A stretch of DNA of 22,173 nucleotides from JAZKDW01 sp040387375 (GCA_040387375.1 JAZKDW010000060.1:1-22173); one strand, 5' to 3'. Shown: positions 7,023 to 15,527, numbered from the stretch's first letter. Numbers and translations are program-made. Notes: a model not told the origin generated them from the letters alone.

Positions 7023-8603
7023 TTAAAACTGGTTCATCGTGTTGTGTTTACCAGATGCTTTCAAGGCAGCTTCGCCACTGAAGTATTCTTTATGATCATC
7101 ACCAATGTCTGAACCGGACATGTTCTGATGTTTGACACAAGCGATGCCCTGACGGATTTCCTTGCGCTGAACACCCGCAACATAACCCAACATGCCTTGA
7201 TCACCAAAATATTCTTTAGCCAGGTTGTCAGTCGACAATGCAGCCGTATGGTAAGTCGGCAGAGTAATCAGGTGATGGAAAATACCGGCTTCACGAGCTG
7301 CGTCAGCCTGGAAAGTGCGGATCTTTTCATCCGCGGCAATCGCCAGTGCAGTTTCGTCGTATTCCACTTTCATCAGGTTAGCGCGATCGTAAGAGGAAAC
7401 ATCTTTGCCTTCGCTTTTCATGCTGTCGAAAATTTGCTGACGGAAGTTCAGTGTCCAGTTGAATGATGGGCTGTTGTTGTAAACCAGCTTGGCATTTGGA
7501 ATGACTTTACGAATTTCCTTGACCATCCCGCCTATCTGGGCAATGTGTGGTTTCTCGGTTTCGATCCAGAGCAAGTCGGCACCGTTTTGCAGCGATGTAA
7601 TGCTATCCAATACGCAACGCTCTTCACCCGTGCCAGCGCGGAACTGGAACAAGTTGCTAGGCAAACGTTTTGGACGAACAAGCTTGCCGTCGCGCTTGAT
7701 GACAACGTCGCCACTGTTCATGGATTCAATCGAAACTTCTTCAACGTCCAGGAAGGAGTTGTATTGATCACCCAGATCGCCTGGCTCACGCGTTACCGCG
7801 ATTTGTTTGGTCAGGCCTGCACCCAGGGAGTCGGTACGCGCAACGATCACACCGTTGTCTACACCCAGTTCCAGGAACGCGTAACGAACAGCACGGATCT
7901 TCGCGAGGAAGTCTTCGTGAGGAACGGTGACTTTACCGTCCTGATGGCCGCACTGCTTTTCATCGGAAACCTGGTTTTCGATCTGGATACAGCATGCACC
8001 GGCTTCAATCAACTGCTTGGCCATCAGGTATGTTGCCTCAGCATTACCGAAACCGGCATCGATATCGGCAATGATTGGCACGACGTGGGTGATGTGGTTG
8101 TCAATCTGGTCCTGAATAGCTTGCTTTGCAGCGCCTTTGGCCTCGTCCAATTGACGGAATAAACCGCCCAGTTCACGGGCATCGGCCTGACGCAGGAAAG
8201 TGTAGAGTTCTCTGATCAGGTCGGCAACAGCAGTCTTCTCGTGCATGGACTGGTCAGGCAACGGGCCGAACTCGGAACGCAGCGCAGCAACCATCCAGCC
8301 AGACAGGTAGAGGTAACGACGGTCGGTGCTGTTGAAGTGCTTCTTGATCGAAATCATCTTCTGCTGACCGATAAAACCGTGCCAGCAACCCAGAGACTGG
8401 GTGTACTTGGACGAGTCTGCGTCGTAGTTCGCCATGTCATCGCGCATGATCTTGGCAGTGTACTTGGCGATATCCAGACCTGTTTTGAATCTGTTCTGGG
8501 CACGCATGCGTGCAGCGGACTCAGGATTGATCGCATTCCAGGCACTACCTTCTTTGTCTTTCAGGCCGGTTATGGCTTTGATATCGTCTTGATACTGTGA
8601 CAT
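7023..8603 (-). CDS. aceA: Isocitrate lyase
   Basis: Cleaves isocitrate to glyoxylate and succinate, the first step of the glyoxylate shunt, needed for growth on acetate and fatty acids. The 526 aa are of the longer Pseudomonas/Burkholderia type. The catalytic loop reads EKQCGH with Cys218 (KKCGH in E. coli), preceded by the metal site IADIDAGFGN (178-187); the mobile-loop partner NNSPSFNW is at 376-383. The ATG at 8603 has an AGGA 7-8 nt upstream. It stands alone with its own terminator; malate synthase is not in the window. An 18-bp palindrome about 140 bp upstream is a candidate operator. The nearby beta-oxidation genes would supply acetyl-CoA for this pathway. Confidence 0.96.
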   Translation of the reverse strand: MSQYQDDIKAITGLKDKEGSAWNAINPESAARMRAQNRFKTGLDIAKYTAKIMRDDMANYDADSSKYTQSLGCWHGFIGQQKMISIKKHFNSTDRRYLYLSGWMVAALRSEFGPLPDQSMHEKTAVADLIRELYTFLRQADARELGGLFRQLDEAKGAAKQAIQDQIDNHITHVVPIIADIDAGFGNAEATYLMAKQLIEAGACCIQIENQVSDEKQCGHQDGKVTVPHEDFLAKIRAVRYAFLELGVDNGVIVARTDSLGAGLTKQIAVTREPGDLGDQYNSFLDVEEVSIESMNSGDVVIKRDGKLVRPKRLPSNLFQFRAGTGEERCVLDSITSLQNGADLLWIETEKPHIAQIGGMVKEIRKVIPNAKLVYNNSPSFNWTLNFRQQIFDSMKSEGKDVSSYDRANLMKVEYDETALAIAADEKIRTFQADAAREAGIFHHLITLPTYHTAALSTDNLAKEYFGDQGMLGYVAGVQRKEIRQGIACVKHQNMSGSDIGDDHKEYFSGEAALKASGKHNTMNQF

Positions 8604-8739
8604 GTGCGTATCCTAAATAATAAAAAGATTGAGAAACGGTTTGAGGGTCCTTACTTCGGTTCCCTCTTGCAGAAATCTGGCTGGTGAAATCGAAACAAAA
8701 CTGCTTGGAAGAATAATAGCCGTTTTTTGCAGTGGAACC

Positions 8740-8757
8740 ATGTCTTATATAAGACAT
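8740..8757. promoter_or_regulatory. Perfect 18-bp palindrome upstream of aceA, candidate operator
   Basis: ATGTCTTATATAAGACAT is a perfect palindrome located 137-154 bp upstream of the aceA start, just before a possible promoter whose -10 is TATTAT on the minus strand. Its length and symmetry are typical of GntR- or IclR-like dimeric regulator sites. No regulator gene lies next to it, so the cognate protein is unknown. Confidence 0.55.
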
Positions 8758-8974
8758 AGGACTTAAATTAATCTTTTTATTTTCAAGGAGTTACATATTG
8801 TTTTTTGCCATATGAAATATATTCCCAAAAAATGGAATAGGTTGGCTGGATTATTTTGCACCCATATTTCACAATGCGGAATTTACTTTTCGCATCGTGG
8901 GAAAATGATGGCTCTGGATAGGGGAGACATTCACCGGGAGCGGCGTTTCAACGGGGGATTCTTTGCGCGCAGCC

Positions 8975-8997
8975 ATAGGCGCGGCCGGTGCGCCTAT
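8975..8997 (-). terminator. G+C-rich hairpin after the broken mini-ORF
   Basis: ATAGGCGC (8975-8982) and GCGCCTAT (8990-8997) form a perfect 8-bp stem with a 7-nt loop. On the minus strand it begins at the stop codon of the interrupted frame at 8994-9124. No T-run follows, so termination is uncertain. Confidence 0.35.
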
Positions 8998-9124
8998 CCT
9001 TGACGACAAAGCGTATCTGCCTGCTTGAGCACACCTTCAAAAATGGTGTCGCTCAGCTGTGCGGGAAGTTTTTTGGCAGCTGCGTATGAACTTCAGCTAC
9101 CGCGACATATCGTTCATGGCTCAT
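8994..9124 (-). pseudogene. Interrupted 43-codon mini-ORF (frameshift remnant or -1 frameshift candidate)
   Basis: On the minus strand an ATG at 9124 opens 23 codons (MSHERYVAVAEVHTQLPKN...) ending at TGA 9055-9053. Codons 17-19 read CCA AAA AAC, giving the heptamer A_AAA_AAC in the correct phase. A -1 shift there, or one extra A in the run, continues into 24 more codons (LPAQLSDTIFEGVLKQADTL...) ending at TAG 8996-8994, where a hairpin starts. The combined 43 residues look protein-like but match no family I know, and the ATG has no clear ribosome binding site. A degraded gene is the simplest reading; a programmed shift or a base-calling error are alternatives. Confidence 0.3.
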
Positions 9125-9170
9125 GAACGAATATTATTTGCCATAACGAATAAATTCTGGAATTTCTTCA

Positions 9171-9935
9171 TCAGGAAAACTTCGTGAAGTCAGGCTTGCG
9201 TTTCTCAAAAAACGCGGCAAACGCTTCCTTCGCTTCTGGCGCGCTCAACATCTCGCCGAAGTACTTTATTTCCTCGTTCTGCTTCGCTTCGATCGCCGCG
9301 CGTTGATCGCCTTTCATCAGGCGTTTGGTGGTGCGGATCGATGAGGCCGGCAGTGCCGCGAGTTTGGCTGCCTGCGCCTGCGCGAATGCCACCAGTTGAT
9401 CAGGCGGCAAGACCTTGTTGACCAGTCCCATCTCACGCGCTTCTTCCGCCAGGAATGCTTCACCCAGCATCAATTTTTCCGCGGCGCGCTGATAGCCGGT
9501 GAGCTGCGGCAGCAGCAGGCTCGATGCAAACTCGGGGCACAAACCGAGCTGGCTGAAAGGCAGGGAAAATTTTGCGTTCGCGGCCGCATATACCAGGTCG
9601 CAATGCAACAGCAAGGTAGTGCCGATGCCGACCGCTGCGCCGGACACGGCGGCAACCACCGGTTTGCTGGCGCCACCCAGATTGCGCATGAACTGGTAGA
9701 CCGGACTGTCGCTTTTTTTCGGCGGGTTTTTCATGAAGTCTTCCAGGTCATTGCCGGCCGTGAAAATTTCGGGTTTGCCCATGATCAGGATCGCACGCAC
9801 CGCACTATCGTTCTCCGCTTCCCGCAAGCCATCCGCCATCGATTGATACATCGCTGCAGTGATTGCATTTTTCTTTTCCGGCCGGTTGAATTCGATCGTC
9901 AGAACGCCATTCGATTTGCTGGTTAAAATTTCCAT
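9171..9935 (-). CDS. Crotonase-superfamily protein, probable delta3,delta2-enoyl-CoA isomerase
   Basis: 254-aa crotonase fold with oxyanion-hole segments FTAGNDLEDF (58-67) and AAVSGAAVGIGTT (95-107). Both glutamates needed by enoyl-CoA hydratases are missing: the GGGCE position holds Thr107 and the QPE position holds Phe127. Instead, LPFSQLGLCPEFASS places Glu135 where delta3,delta2-enoyl-CoA isomerases of the ECI2/PECI type have theirs, and GNDL is also typical of that group. Such enzymes shift cis or trans 3-enoyl bonds to trans-2, feeding unsaturated fatty acids into beta-oxidation. An AGGAA ribosome binding site precedes ATG 9935. It lies just beyond the terminator of the thiolase operon, so it is probably transcribed separately. 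An automatic pipeline would call it enoyl-CoA hydratase; I think isomerase is more likely. Confidence 0.8.
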   Translation of the reverse strand: MEILTSKSNGVLTIEFNRPEKKNAITAAMYQSMADGLREAENDSAVRAILIMGKPEIFTAGNDLEDFMKNPPKKSDSPVYQFMRNLGGASKPVVAAVSGAAVGIGTTLLLHCDLVYAAANAKFSLPFSQLGLCPEFASSLLLPQLTGYQRAAEKLMLGEAFLAEEAREMGLVNKVLPPDQLVAFAQAQAAKLAALPASSIRTTKRLMKGDQRAAIEAKQNEEIKYFGEMLSAPEAKEAFAAFFEKRKPDFTKFS

Positions 9936-9987
9936 GTGATTTCCTGATAAGGACGGTTCGATGAATCAAAGAGGTGGGCCGCAATAA

Positions 9988-10020
9988 AAAAGCCGTGCAG
10001 TGTGGCACTGTACGGCTTTT
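9988..10020 (-). terminator. Strong intrinsic terminator of the beta-oxidation operon
   Basis: A 15-bp stem with one mismatch (9988-10002 pairing with 10006-10020) and a 3-nt loop lies 22 nt after the thiolase stop. On the minus strand the stem ends in a run of six T's followed by ATT. The opposite flank also has T's, so it may act in both directions. Confidence 0.92.
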
Positions 10021-10042
10021 GCGGTCAGGCAGGACTGTTTCT

Positions 10043-11239
10043 TTACATGCGCTCAAAAATGCCCGCCGCGCCCATGCCGGTGCCGACACACATCGTGACC
10101 ATGCCGTACTTCAGGTTGTCGCGGCGCATGCCGTGGATCACGGTCGCCGAGCGGATCGCGCCGGTCGCGCCGAGCGGATGGCCCAATGCGATCGCGCCGC
10201 CAAGCGGATTGACCTTGGCCGGATCGAGGCCGAGGTCCTGGATCACTGCCAGCGCCTGCGCAGCAAACGCCTCGTTCAGTTCAATCCAGTCGATCTGGTC
10301 CTGCCTGAGGCCCGCTGCGCGCAAGGCTGCAGGAATGGCTTCTTTCGGACCGATGCCCATGATTTCCGGCGGTACGCCGCGCACGGCAAACGAAACAAAA
10401 CGCGCCAGCGGCGTCAGGTTGAATTGTTTCAGGATTTTTTCGCTGACCAGGATCAGCGCGCCGGCGCCATCCGAGGTTTGCGAGCTGTTGCCGGCCGTGA
10501 CCGATCCTTTCGGGGAAAATACGGGCCGCAGTTTGGCCAGCGCAGCCAGGCTGGTATCGGCGCGGGCGCCTTCATCGTCGTGGACGGTGCGGGTGCTGAC
10601 ATCGATCTGGCCGGTTTCCAGGTTCGGGAATTTTTCGATGATGTCGACCGGGGTCGTCTCATCGGCGCGCACGCCGGATTTTTGGGCTGCGATCGCTTTC
10701 ATGTGCGACTCCAGCGCGAACTGATCCTGCGCCTCGCGTGAAATTTTCCATTGCTGCGCGACCTTCTCGGCGGTCAATCCCATGCCGTAGGCCATGCCGA
10801 TGTTTTCATCCTTGAAAATGCCCATGTTCATCGACGGATGATGGCCCATCATCGGCACCATCGACATCGATTCGGCGCCGGCGGCAATCATCACATCCGC
10901 TTCACCGACGCGGATGCGATCAGCCGCCATCGCAACGGCGGTAATGCCGGAGGCGCAGAAACGGTTGATCGTGACACCGCCGACCGAGTGTGGCAGGCCA
11001 GCCAGCAGCACAGCCATGCGTGCCAGGTTGCCACCCTGCTCGGCCTCCGGAAACGAGCAGCCGACAATGGCGTCCTCGATCAGTTTCGGGTCCAGGTTCG
11101 GCACCTGCTGCAGCGCCGATTGCAAAACGCGCACCAGCAGGTCGTCGGGCCGGACGTTGCGGAACATGCCGCGCGGCGCCTTGCCGATCGGGGTGCGGGT
11201 GGCGGCGACAATATAAGCTTCTTGAACTTGCTTGGTCAT
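10043..11239 (-). CDS. fadA: Acetyl-CoA C-acyltransferase (3-ketoacyl-CoA thiolase)
   Basis: Thiolase cleaving 3-ketoacyl-CoA with CoA to acetyl-CoA and a shortened acyl-CoA. With the start at ATG 11239 it has 398 aa. Catalytic residues are Cys95 in INRFCASGITAV, His354 in GGAIALGHPLGATGA and Cys384 in MCVGTGMGAAG. The frame also allows a GTG at 11248, but that GTG sits inside the AAGGAG ribosome binding site, which is ideally spaced (8 nt) from the ATG. It follows the FadN-type gene by 50 bp and precedes the operon terminator. Biosynthetic acetoacetyl-CoA thiolases are similar, but the operon points to beta-oxidation. Confidence 0.92.
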   Translation of the reverse strand: MTKQVQEAYIVAATRTPIGKAPRGMFRNVRPDDLLVRVLQSALQQVPNLDPKLIEDAIVGCSFPEAEQGGNLARMAVLLAGLPHSVGGVTINRFCASGITAVAMAADRIRVGEADVMIAAGAESMSMVPMMGHHPSMNMGIFKDENIGMAYGMGLTAEKVAQQWKISREAQDQFALESHMKAIAAQKSGVRADETTPVDIIEKFPNLETGQIDVSTRTVHDDEGARADTSLAALAKLRPVFSPKGSVTAGNSSQTSDGAGALILVSEKILKQFNLTPLARFVSFAVRGVPPEIMGIGPKEAIPAALRAAGLRQDQIDWIELNEAFAAQALAVIQDLGLDPAKVNPLGGAIALGHPLGATGAIRSATVIHGMRRDNLKYGMVTMCVGTGMGAAGIFERM

Positions 11240-11289
11240 TTGTTGCACTCCTTGTCATTCCCCTCTGCCTTGAAGGCAAAGGAGATTTA

Positions 11290-13677
11290 TTAGTTACGTA
11301 CTGGCTTCCCGGTCTGCATCATGCCCATGATCCGCTCTTGCGTTTTGGGATGATTGAGCAGTTCCATGAAGGATTTGCGCTCCAGATCGAGCAGCCATTG
11401 TTCGTTGACGACGCTGCCCGGTTCGATATCGCCGCCGCTGACGACTTCGGCAATCATCGACGCAAGCTTGTAGTCATGCGCGGAAATGAATCCGCCGTCA
11501 CGCATGTTGACCAGCTGCGCCATGATGGTCGCCATGCCGTAACGGCCGGTCACCGGCACCGGCACTTTCAACGGCGGACGATAACCTGCATCGAACATCG
11601 CGCGTGCTTCCACCTTGGCGACGTACAGCAGTTCATACGGATTGAAGACAATGACATCATCGGCCGCCAGATATCCCATCTTCTGCGCTTCAAGGGCTGA
11701 CTTGGATACATTGGCCATCGCCGCATTGGTGAAGTAGTTCTTGAGGAACTGCAGGATGTCATTGCCCTTGGCCTCGGCCGCTGCCCGCACTGCCGCTTCC
11801 TTCAAGCCGCCGCCGGCCGGTATCAGGCCGACACCGACTTCCACCAGGCCGATGTACGATTCGATCGATGCCACGCGTTTTGCCGCATGCATCATCAGTT
11901 CACAACCGCCGCCCAGCGCCAGGCCAGCCACTGCCGCGACCACCGGCACATTGGCATATTTCATTGCCTGGTGCGCCTGCTGCAACTTCGCCACCTCGGG
12001 CTCGATCGCCTTGACACCACCGGACATGAACAGGGGCAGCATCGACTGCAGATCGGCGCCGGCGGAAAACGCGCCGCCGTCGGCCGCATCCGCGCTCCAG
12101 ATCACCAGTCCCTTGTAGTTTTTTTCCGCCTCGTCGATCGCCTTGGCCAGACCGGCGATCACACCGGCGCCAATCACACGCATCTTGGTTTTCAGCGACA
12201 GGATCAGCACCTCGTCGTCCTGATGCCAGATCCGCACCGATTCATCTTCGAATACGGTGGTGCCGCCAGTCTTGCCATCGGCAACACCTTCCCCGAGCAG
12301 AGGCGCACGGAATGCCTGGCGCTGATAAACCGGCAGCTGGGAACGCCCGACATTGGTTTTCTTCGCCGGCGCCCAGGAACCATCGGCGGCATGCACGCCG
12401 GTGCGGCCATCGAATACCCAGGCCGGCAGCGGCGCACTGGACAATGCCTTGCCCGCCTCGATATCTTCCTTGACCCAGGTGGCGACCTGCTGCCAGCCAG
12501 CGGCCTGCCATGTTTCGAACGGGCCGTGATTCCAGCCGAAACCCCAGCGCAGCGCAAAATCAATGTCGCGCGCATTGTCGGCGATCGATTCCAGGTGTAC
12601 GGCGATGTAATGGAAGGCGTCACGGAAAATCGACCACAGGAATTGCGCCTGCGGATTGCTCGAATCGTGCAGCGCCGTCATGCGCTTGACCGGATCCTTT
12701 TCCTTCAGGATGCGGACGACCAGATCATCGGCCTTGCCGCCGCCGGCGACATAGTCACCCTTGGCCGGATCGAAACGCTGGATATCCTTGCCGACTTTCT
12801 TGTAAAAACCGGCGCCGGACTTCTGACCCAGCGCGCCGGCGGTTACCAGTTTCGCCAGCACCTCCGGCGTCTTGTAGACCGCGGCGAAAGGATCATCCGG
12901 CAAGTTGTCCTGCATCGTCTTGATCACATGCCCCATCGTGTCCAGGCCGACCACATCGGCGGTGCGGAAGGTGCCGGATTTTGCGCGCCCCAGTTTGGCG
13001 CCGGTCAGGTCGTCGACCACATCAAAGGACAAGCCGAATTTCTCCGCCTCATGAATGGTGGCAAGCATGCCGAACACGCCAACCCGGTTGGCGATGAAGT
13101 TGGGGGTATCGATTGCGCGCACCACACCCTTGCCCAGCGTCGACGCCAGGAAACCTTCCAGCTGGTCGATGATTTCCGGCCTAGTCGACGCGGTCGGAAT
13201 CAGTTCGACCAGGTGCATGTAACGGGGCGGGTTGAAAAAATGCACGCCGCAGAAGCGTGCCTTGAGCTGCTCGTCAAAACCTTCCGACAGCGCAGTGATC
13301 GACAGGCCGGAGGTATTCGATGCAAAGATCGCATTGGGTGCGATATAGGGCGCCACCTTCTTGTACAGGTCGTGCTTCCAGTCCATGCGCTCGGCGATCG
13401 CTTCGATGATCAGGTCGCATCCCTTGAGCAGTTCGAGATTGTCTTCGTAGTTGGCAACCTCGATCAGCGCCGCATGATCCTTGTTGCCCAGCGGTGCCGG
13501 GCTGAGCTTTTTCAGGTTGTCGATGGCGCGCAGCGCGATGCCGTTTTTCGGACCCTCCTTGGCCGGCAGATCGAACAGCACAACCGGCACCCTGGCATTG
13601 ACGCAATGGGCGGCGATTTGCGCACCCATCACGCCGGCGCCGAGCACGGCGACTTTTTTGACGATGAAATTAGACAT
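11290..13677 (-). CDS. 3-hydroxyacyl-CoA dehydrogenase / enoyl-CoA hydratase, FadN type
   Basis: Bifunctional beta-oxidation enzyme, 795 aa, with the dehydrogenase first and the hydratase last, the order of Bacillus FadN rather than E. coli FadB. The NAD-binding motif VLGAGVMGAQIA is at 11-22; the dehydrogenase catalytic pair is His146 (GVHFFNPP) and Glu158 (HLVELIP). The crotonase domain (about 485-700) has GAFSAGADL (535-543), Glu593 in GLALGGGCELMMH and Glu613 in LVEVGVG, so both hydratase glutamates are present. It follows the acyl-CoA dehydrogenase gene by 59 bp that contain a hairpin, and precedes the thiolase. An AAGGG lies upstream of ATG 13677. Together the genes cover a full beta-oxidation turn. 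Confidence 0.93.
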   Translation of the reverse strand: MSNFIVKKVAVLGAGVMGAQIAAHCVNARVPVVLFDLPAKEGPKNGIALRAIDNLKKLSPAPLGNKDHAALIEVANYEDNLELLKGCDLIIEAIAERMDWKHDLYKKVAPYIAPNAIFASNTSGLSITALSEGFDEQLKARFCGVHFFNPPRYMHLVELIPTASTRPEIIDQLEGFLASTLGKGVVRAIDTPNFIANRVGVFGMLATIHEAEKFGLSFDVVDDLTGAKLGRAKSGTFRTADVVGLDTMGHVIKTMQDNLPDDPFAAVYKTPEVLAKLVTAGALGQKSGAGFYKKVGKDIQRFDPAKGDYVAGGGKADDLVVRILKEKDPVKRMTALHDSSNPQAQFLWSIFRDAFHYIAVHLESIADNARDIDFALRWGFGWNHGPFETWQAAGWQQVATWVKEDIEAGKALSSAPLPAWVFDGRTGVHAADGSWAPAKKTNVGRSQLPVYQRQAFRAPLLGEGVADGKTGGTTVFEDESVRIWHQDDEVLILSLKTKMRVIGAGVIAGLAKAIDEAEKNYKGLVIWSADAADGGAFSAGADLQSMLPLFMSGGVKAIEPEVAKLQQAHQAMKYANVPVVAAVAGLALGGGCELMMHAAKRVASIESYIGLVEVGVGLIPAGGGLKEAAVRAAAEAKGNDILQFLKNYFTNAAMANVSKSALEAQKMGYLAADDVIVFNPYELLYVAKVEARAMFDAGYRPPLKVPVPVTGRYGMATIMAQLVNMRDGGFISAHDYKLASMIAEVVSGGDIEPGSVVNEQWLLDLERKSFMELLNHPKTQERIMGMMQTGKPVRN

Positions 13678-13703
13678 GGATTAACCCTTTAAACGTAGTT
13701 GTC

Positions 13704-13732
13704 CGGCAGCGCAGATTACACGCACGCTGCCG
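13704..13732 (-). other. Intercistronic hairpin within the beta-oxidation operon
   Basis: CGGCAGCG (13704-13711) and CGCTGCCG (13725-13732) form a perfect 8-bp stem with a 13-nt loop, between the acyl-CoA dehydrogenase stop and the FadN-type start. No T-run follows on the minus strand, so read-through is expected. It may stabilise the upstream mRNA 3' end or set the ratio between the two proteins. Confidence 0.5.
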
Positions 13733-13736
13733 CTTT

Positions 13737-15527
13737 TCAGAACAGATCGGCGTCGAGTGCCATCAAATTCGCCGAGCCGGAGCGCGCCTGCCGAATCAGC
13801 ATTGCCGTTTCCGGCAACAGGCGAGCGAAATAAAAGCGCGCCGTCCCCAGTTTCGACGTATAAAAACTGTCTCCCGAATCCTGCTTTTCCAATGCGATCT
13901 TGGCCATCCGCGCAAAGAAATAGGCGTACACCATATGACCGACGACACGCAGATACGGCACTGCGGCGGCGCCCACTTCGTCCGGATTCTGGAACGCTTT
14001 CATGCCGATTTCCATCGTCAGCTTGGTGACCTTGTCACCGATATCGGCCAGCGGCGTGATGAACTCGGACATCGCTTCGTCGGTACCATTTTCCTCCACA
14101 AATGCCTGGATCCTGGCGCCGAACTTGCGTAGTTTGGCACCGTTATCCATCAGCACCTTGCGGCCTAGCAGGTCCAGCGACTGGATCGTGTTGGTTCCTT
14201 CGTAGATCATGTTGATGCGCGCATCGCGCACATACTGTTCCATGCCCGACTCGGCGATATAACCGTGGCCGCCATAGACCTGCATCGCTTCCGATGTTGC
14301 GATCCAGCCGTTATCGGTCAGAAAGGATTTGATGATCGGGGTCAGCAGCGCGACTTCGTCGGCCGCGTCCTTGCGCACTTCCTCGTCCGGGTGATTGAGT
14401 TCCTTATCGATCTGCAAGGCGACGTACGAGCTGAATGCACGGCCGCCTTCCGCATAGGCTTTTGCCGTCAGCAGCATGCGGCGCACGTCGGGATGCACGA
14501 TGATCGGATCGGCAGCCTTGTCCGGCGCCTTGACGCCGGAGAGGCTGCGCATCTGCAGCCTGTCGCGGGCGTACACCAACGCGTTCTGATACGCGACTTC
14601 GGTCAGGCCCAGCGATTGCATGCCGACGCCGAGTCGCGCGGCATTCATCATCACGAACATCGCGTTCAGGCCCTTGTTCGGCTGCCCGATGATCCAGCCG
14701 GTCGCGCCATCCATATTCATCTGGCAGGTCGAATTGCCGTGGATGCCCATTTTTTCTTCAATGCCGCCGCAGAAAATCGGGTTGCGCGCACCCACTGTGC
14801 CGTCCGCATTGGGCAGGAATTTCGGTACCAGGAACAATGAAATGCCTTTGGTGCCGGCCGGCGCATCCGGCAAGCGTGCCAGTACCAGATGCAGAATATT
14901 GGCGGACATATTGTGTTCACCCGCCGAGATGAATATCTTGCTGCCGGTGATCTTGTATGAGCCATCCGCCTGCGGTTCCGCCTTCGAGCGCAGCAGTCCG
15001 AGGTCGGTGCCGCAATGGGCTTCGGTCAGGCACATGCTGCCGGTCCATTCGCCGGCCACCAGCTTGGGCAAATACAGCTTTTTCTGCTCCGGCGTGCCGT
15101 GTTCATGCAGGCACTCATACGCGCCGTGGGACAGCCCCGGATACATGGTCCATGCCTGGTTGGACGAGTTGAGCATTTCATAAAACGAATTGTTCAGCAC
15201 CAGCGGCAAACCCTGGCCGCCATATTCCGGGTCGCATGACAACGATGGCCAACCGGCTTCGACGTACTGCCGGTAAGCTTCCTTGAAGCCCTTCGGCGGT
15301 GTGACTTCATGCGTCTCCCTGTCCAGGTGACAGCCTTCGCGGTCGCCGGAATGATTCAGCGGGAACAGGACCGCGGAGGTGAATTTACCTCCCTCTTCCA
15401 GCACCTGATTGATGATTTCCGCATCCACTTCCGCATGCGCAGGCAGCTGCTTCAACTCATCTTCGACCTGCAATAACTCGTGCAATACAAACTGCATGTC
15501 ACGTAGCGGGGCGATATATTGACCCAT
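13737..15527 (-). CDS. Acyl-CoA dehydrogenase (large, C-terminal-domain type; DmdC-like family)
   Basis: FAD enzyme introducing the trans-2 double bond of acyl-CoA. At 596 aa it belongs to the longer subfamily with an extra C-terminal domain, in which 3-methylmercaptopropionyl-CoA dehydrogenases (DmdC) are also found. Visible are MCLTEAHCGTDLG (165-177) and KITGSKIFISAGEHNM (192-207) of the flavin/substrate region, VYGGHGYI near 417-424, and the probable catalytic Glu443 in MIYEGTNTIQSLDLLGRK. AGGAG is well placed before ATG 15527. It lies 38 bp after the TetR gene and opens the enzyme part of the operon. The presence of FadN-type and thiolase genes suggests fatty-acid oxidation rather than sulfur-compound degradation, but the chain length cannot be read from the sequence. 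Confidence 0.92.
   Translation of the reverse strand: MGQYIAPLRDMQFVLHELLQVEDELKQLPAHAEVDAEIINQVLEEGGKFTSAVLFPLNHSGDREGCHLDRETHEVTPPKGFKEAYRQYVEAGWPSLSCDPEYGGQGLPLVLNNSFYEMLNSSNQAWTMYPGLSHGAYECLHEHGTPEQKKLYLPKLVAGEWTGSMCLTEAHCGTDLGLLRSKAEPQADGSYKITGSKIFISAGEHNMSANILHLVLARLPDAPAGTKGISLFLVPKFLPNADGTVGARNPIFCGGIEEKMGIHGNSTCQMNMDGATGWIIGQPNKGLNAMFVMMNAARLGVGMQSLGLTEVAYQNALVYARDRLQMRSLSGVKAPDKAADPIIVHPDVRRMLLTAKAYAEGGRAFSSYVALQIDKELNHPDEEVRKDAADEVALLTPIIKSFLTDNGWIATSEAMQVYGGHGYIAESGMEQYVRDARINMIYEGTNTIQSLDLLGRKVLMDNGAKLRKFGARIQAFVEENGTDEAMSEFITPLADIGDKVTKLTMEIGMKAFQNPDEVGAAAVPYLRVVGHMVYAYFFARMAKIALEKQDSGDSFYTSKLGTARFYFARLLPETAMLIRQARSGSANLMALDADLF

Larger units (their letters stand above)
8604..9170. 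other. Intergenic region between aceA and the crotonase gene
   Basis: About 565 bp with no intact recognised gene. It contains the aceA leader and a -10-like TATTAT near 8716-8721 on the minus strand, the 18-bp palindrome at 8740-8757, a plus-strand AAGGAG near 8786 not followed by a good start codon, a hairpin at 8975-8997, a broken 43-codon minus-strand frame at 8994-9124, and an inverted repeat CGTTCATG/CATGAACG at 9111-9129. The plus-strand frame 8812-9003 has no family resemblance. Confidence 0.5.

Noticed and set aside
8812..9003. 63-codon plus-strand ORF downstream of the aceA palindrome
   Set aside because: An AAGGAG lies about 20 nt upstream, too far from the ATG, and the translation is Arg/His-rich with no family similarity.
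11240..11248. GTG start of the thiolase at 11248
   Set aside because: That GTG is part of the AAGGAG ribosome binding site serving the ATG at 11239.
11887..13692. 601-codon open frame on the plus strand opposite the FadN-type gene
   Set aside because: It mirrors a G+C-rich coding gene with clear domains and catalytic residues on the other strand; its translation has no recognisable motif. It is a codon-usage shadow.
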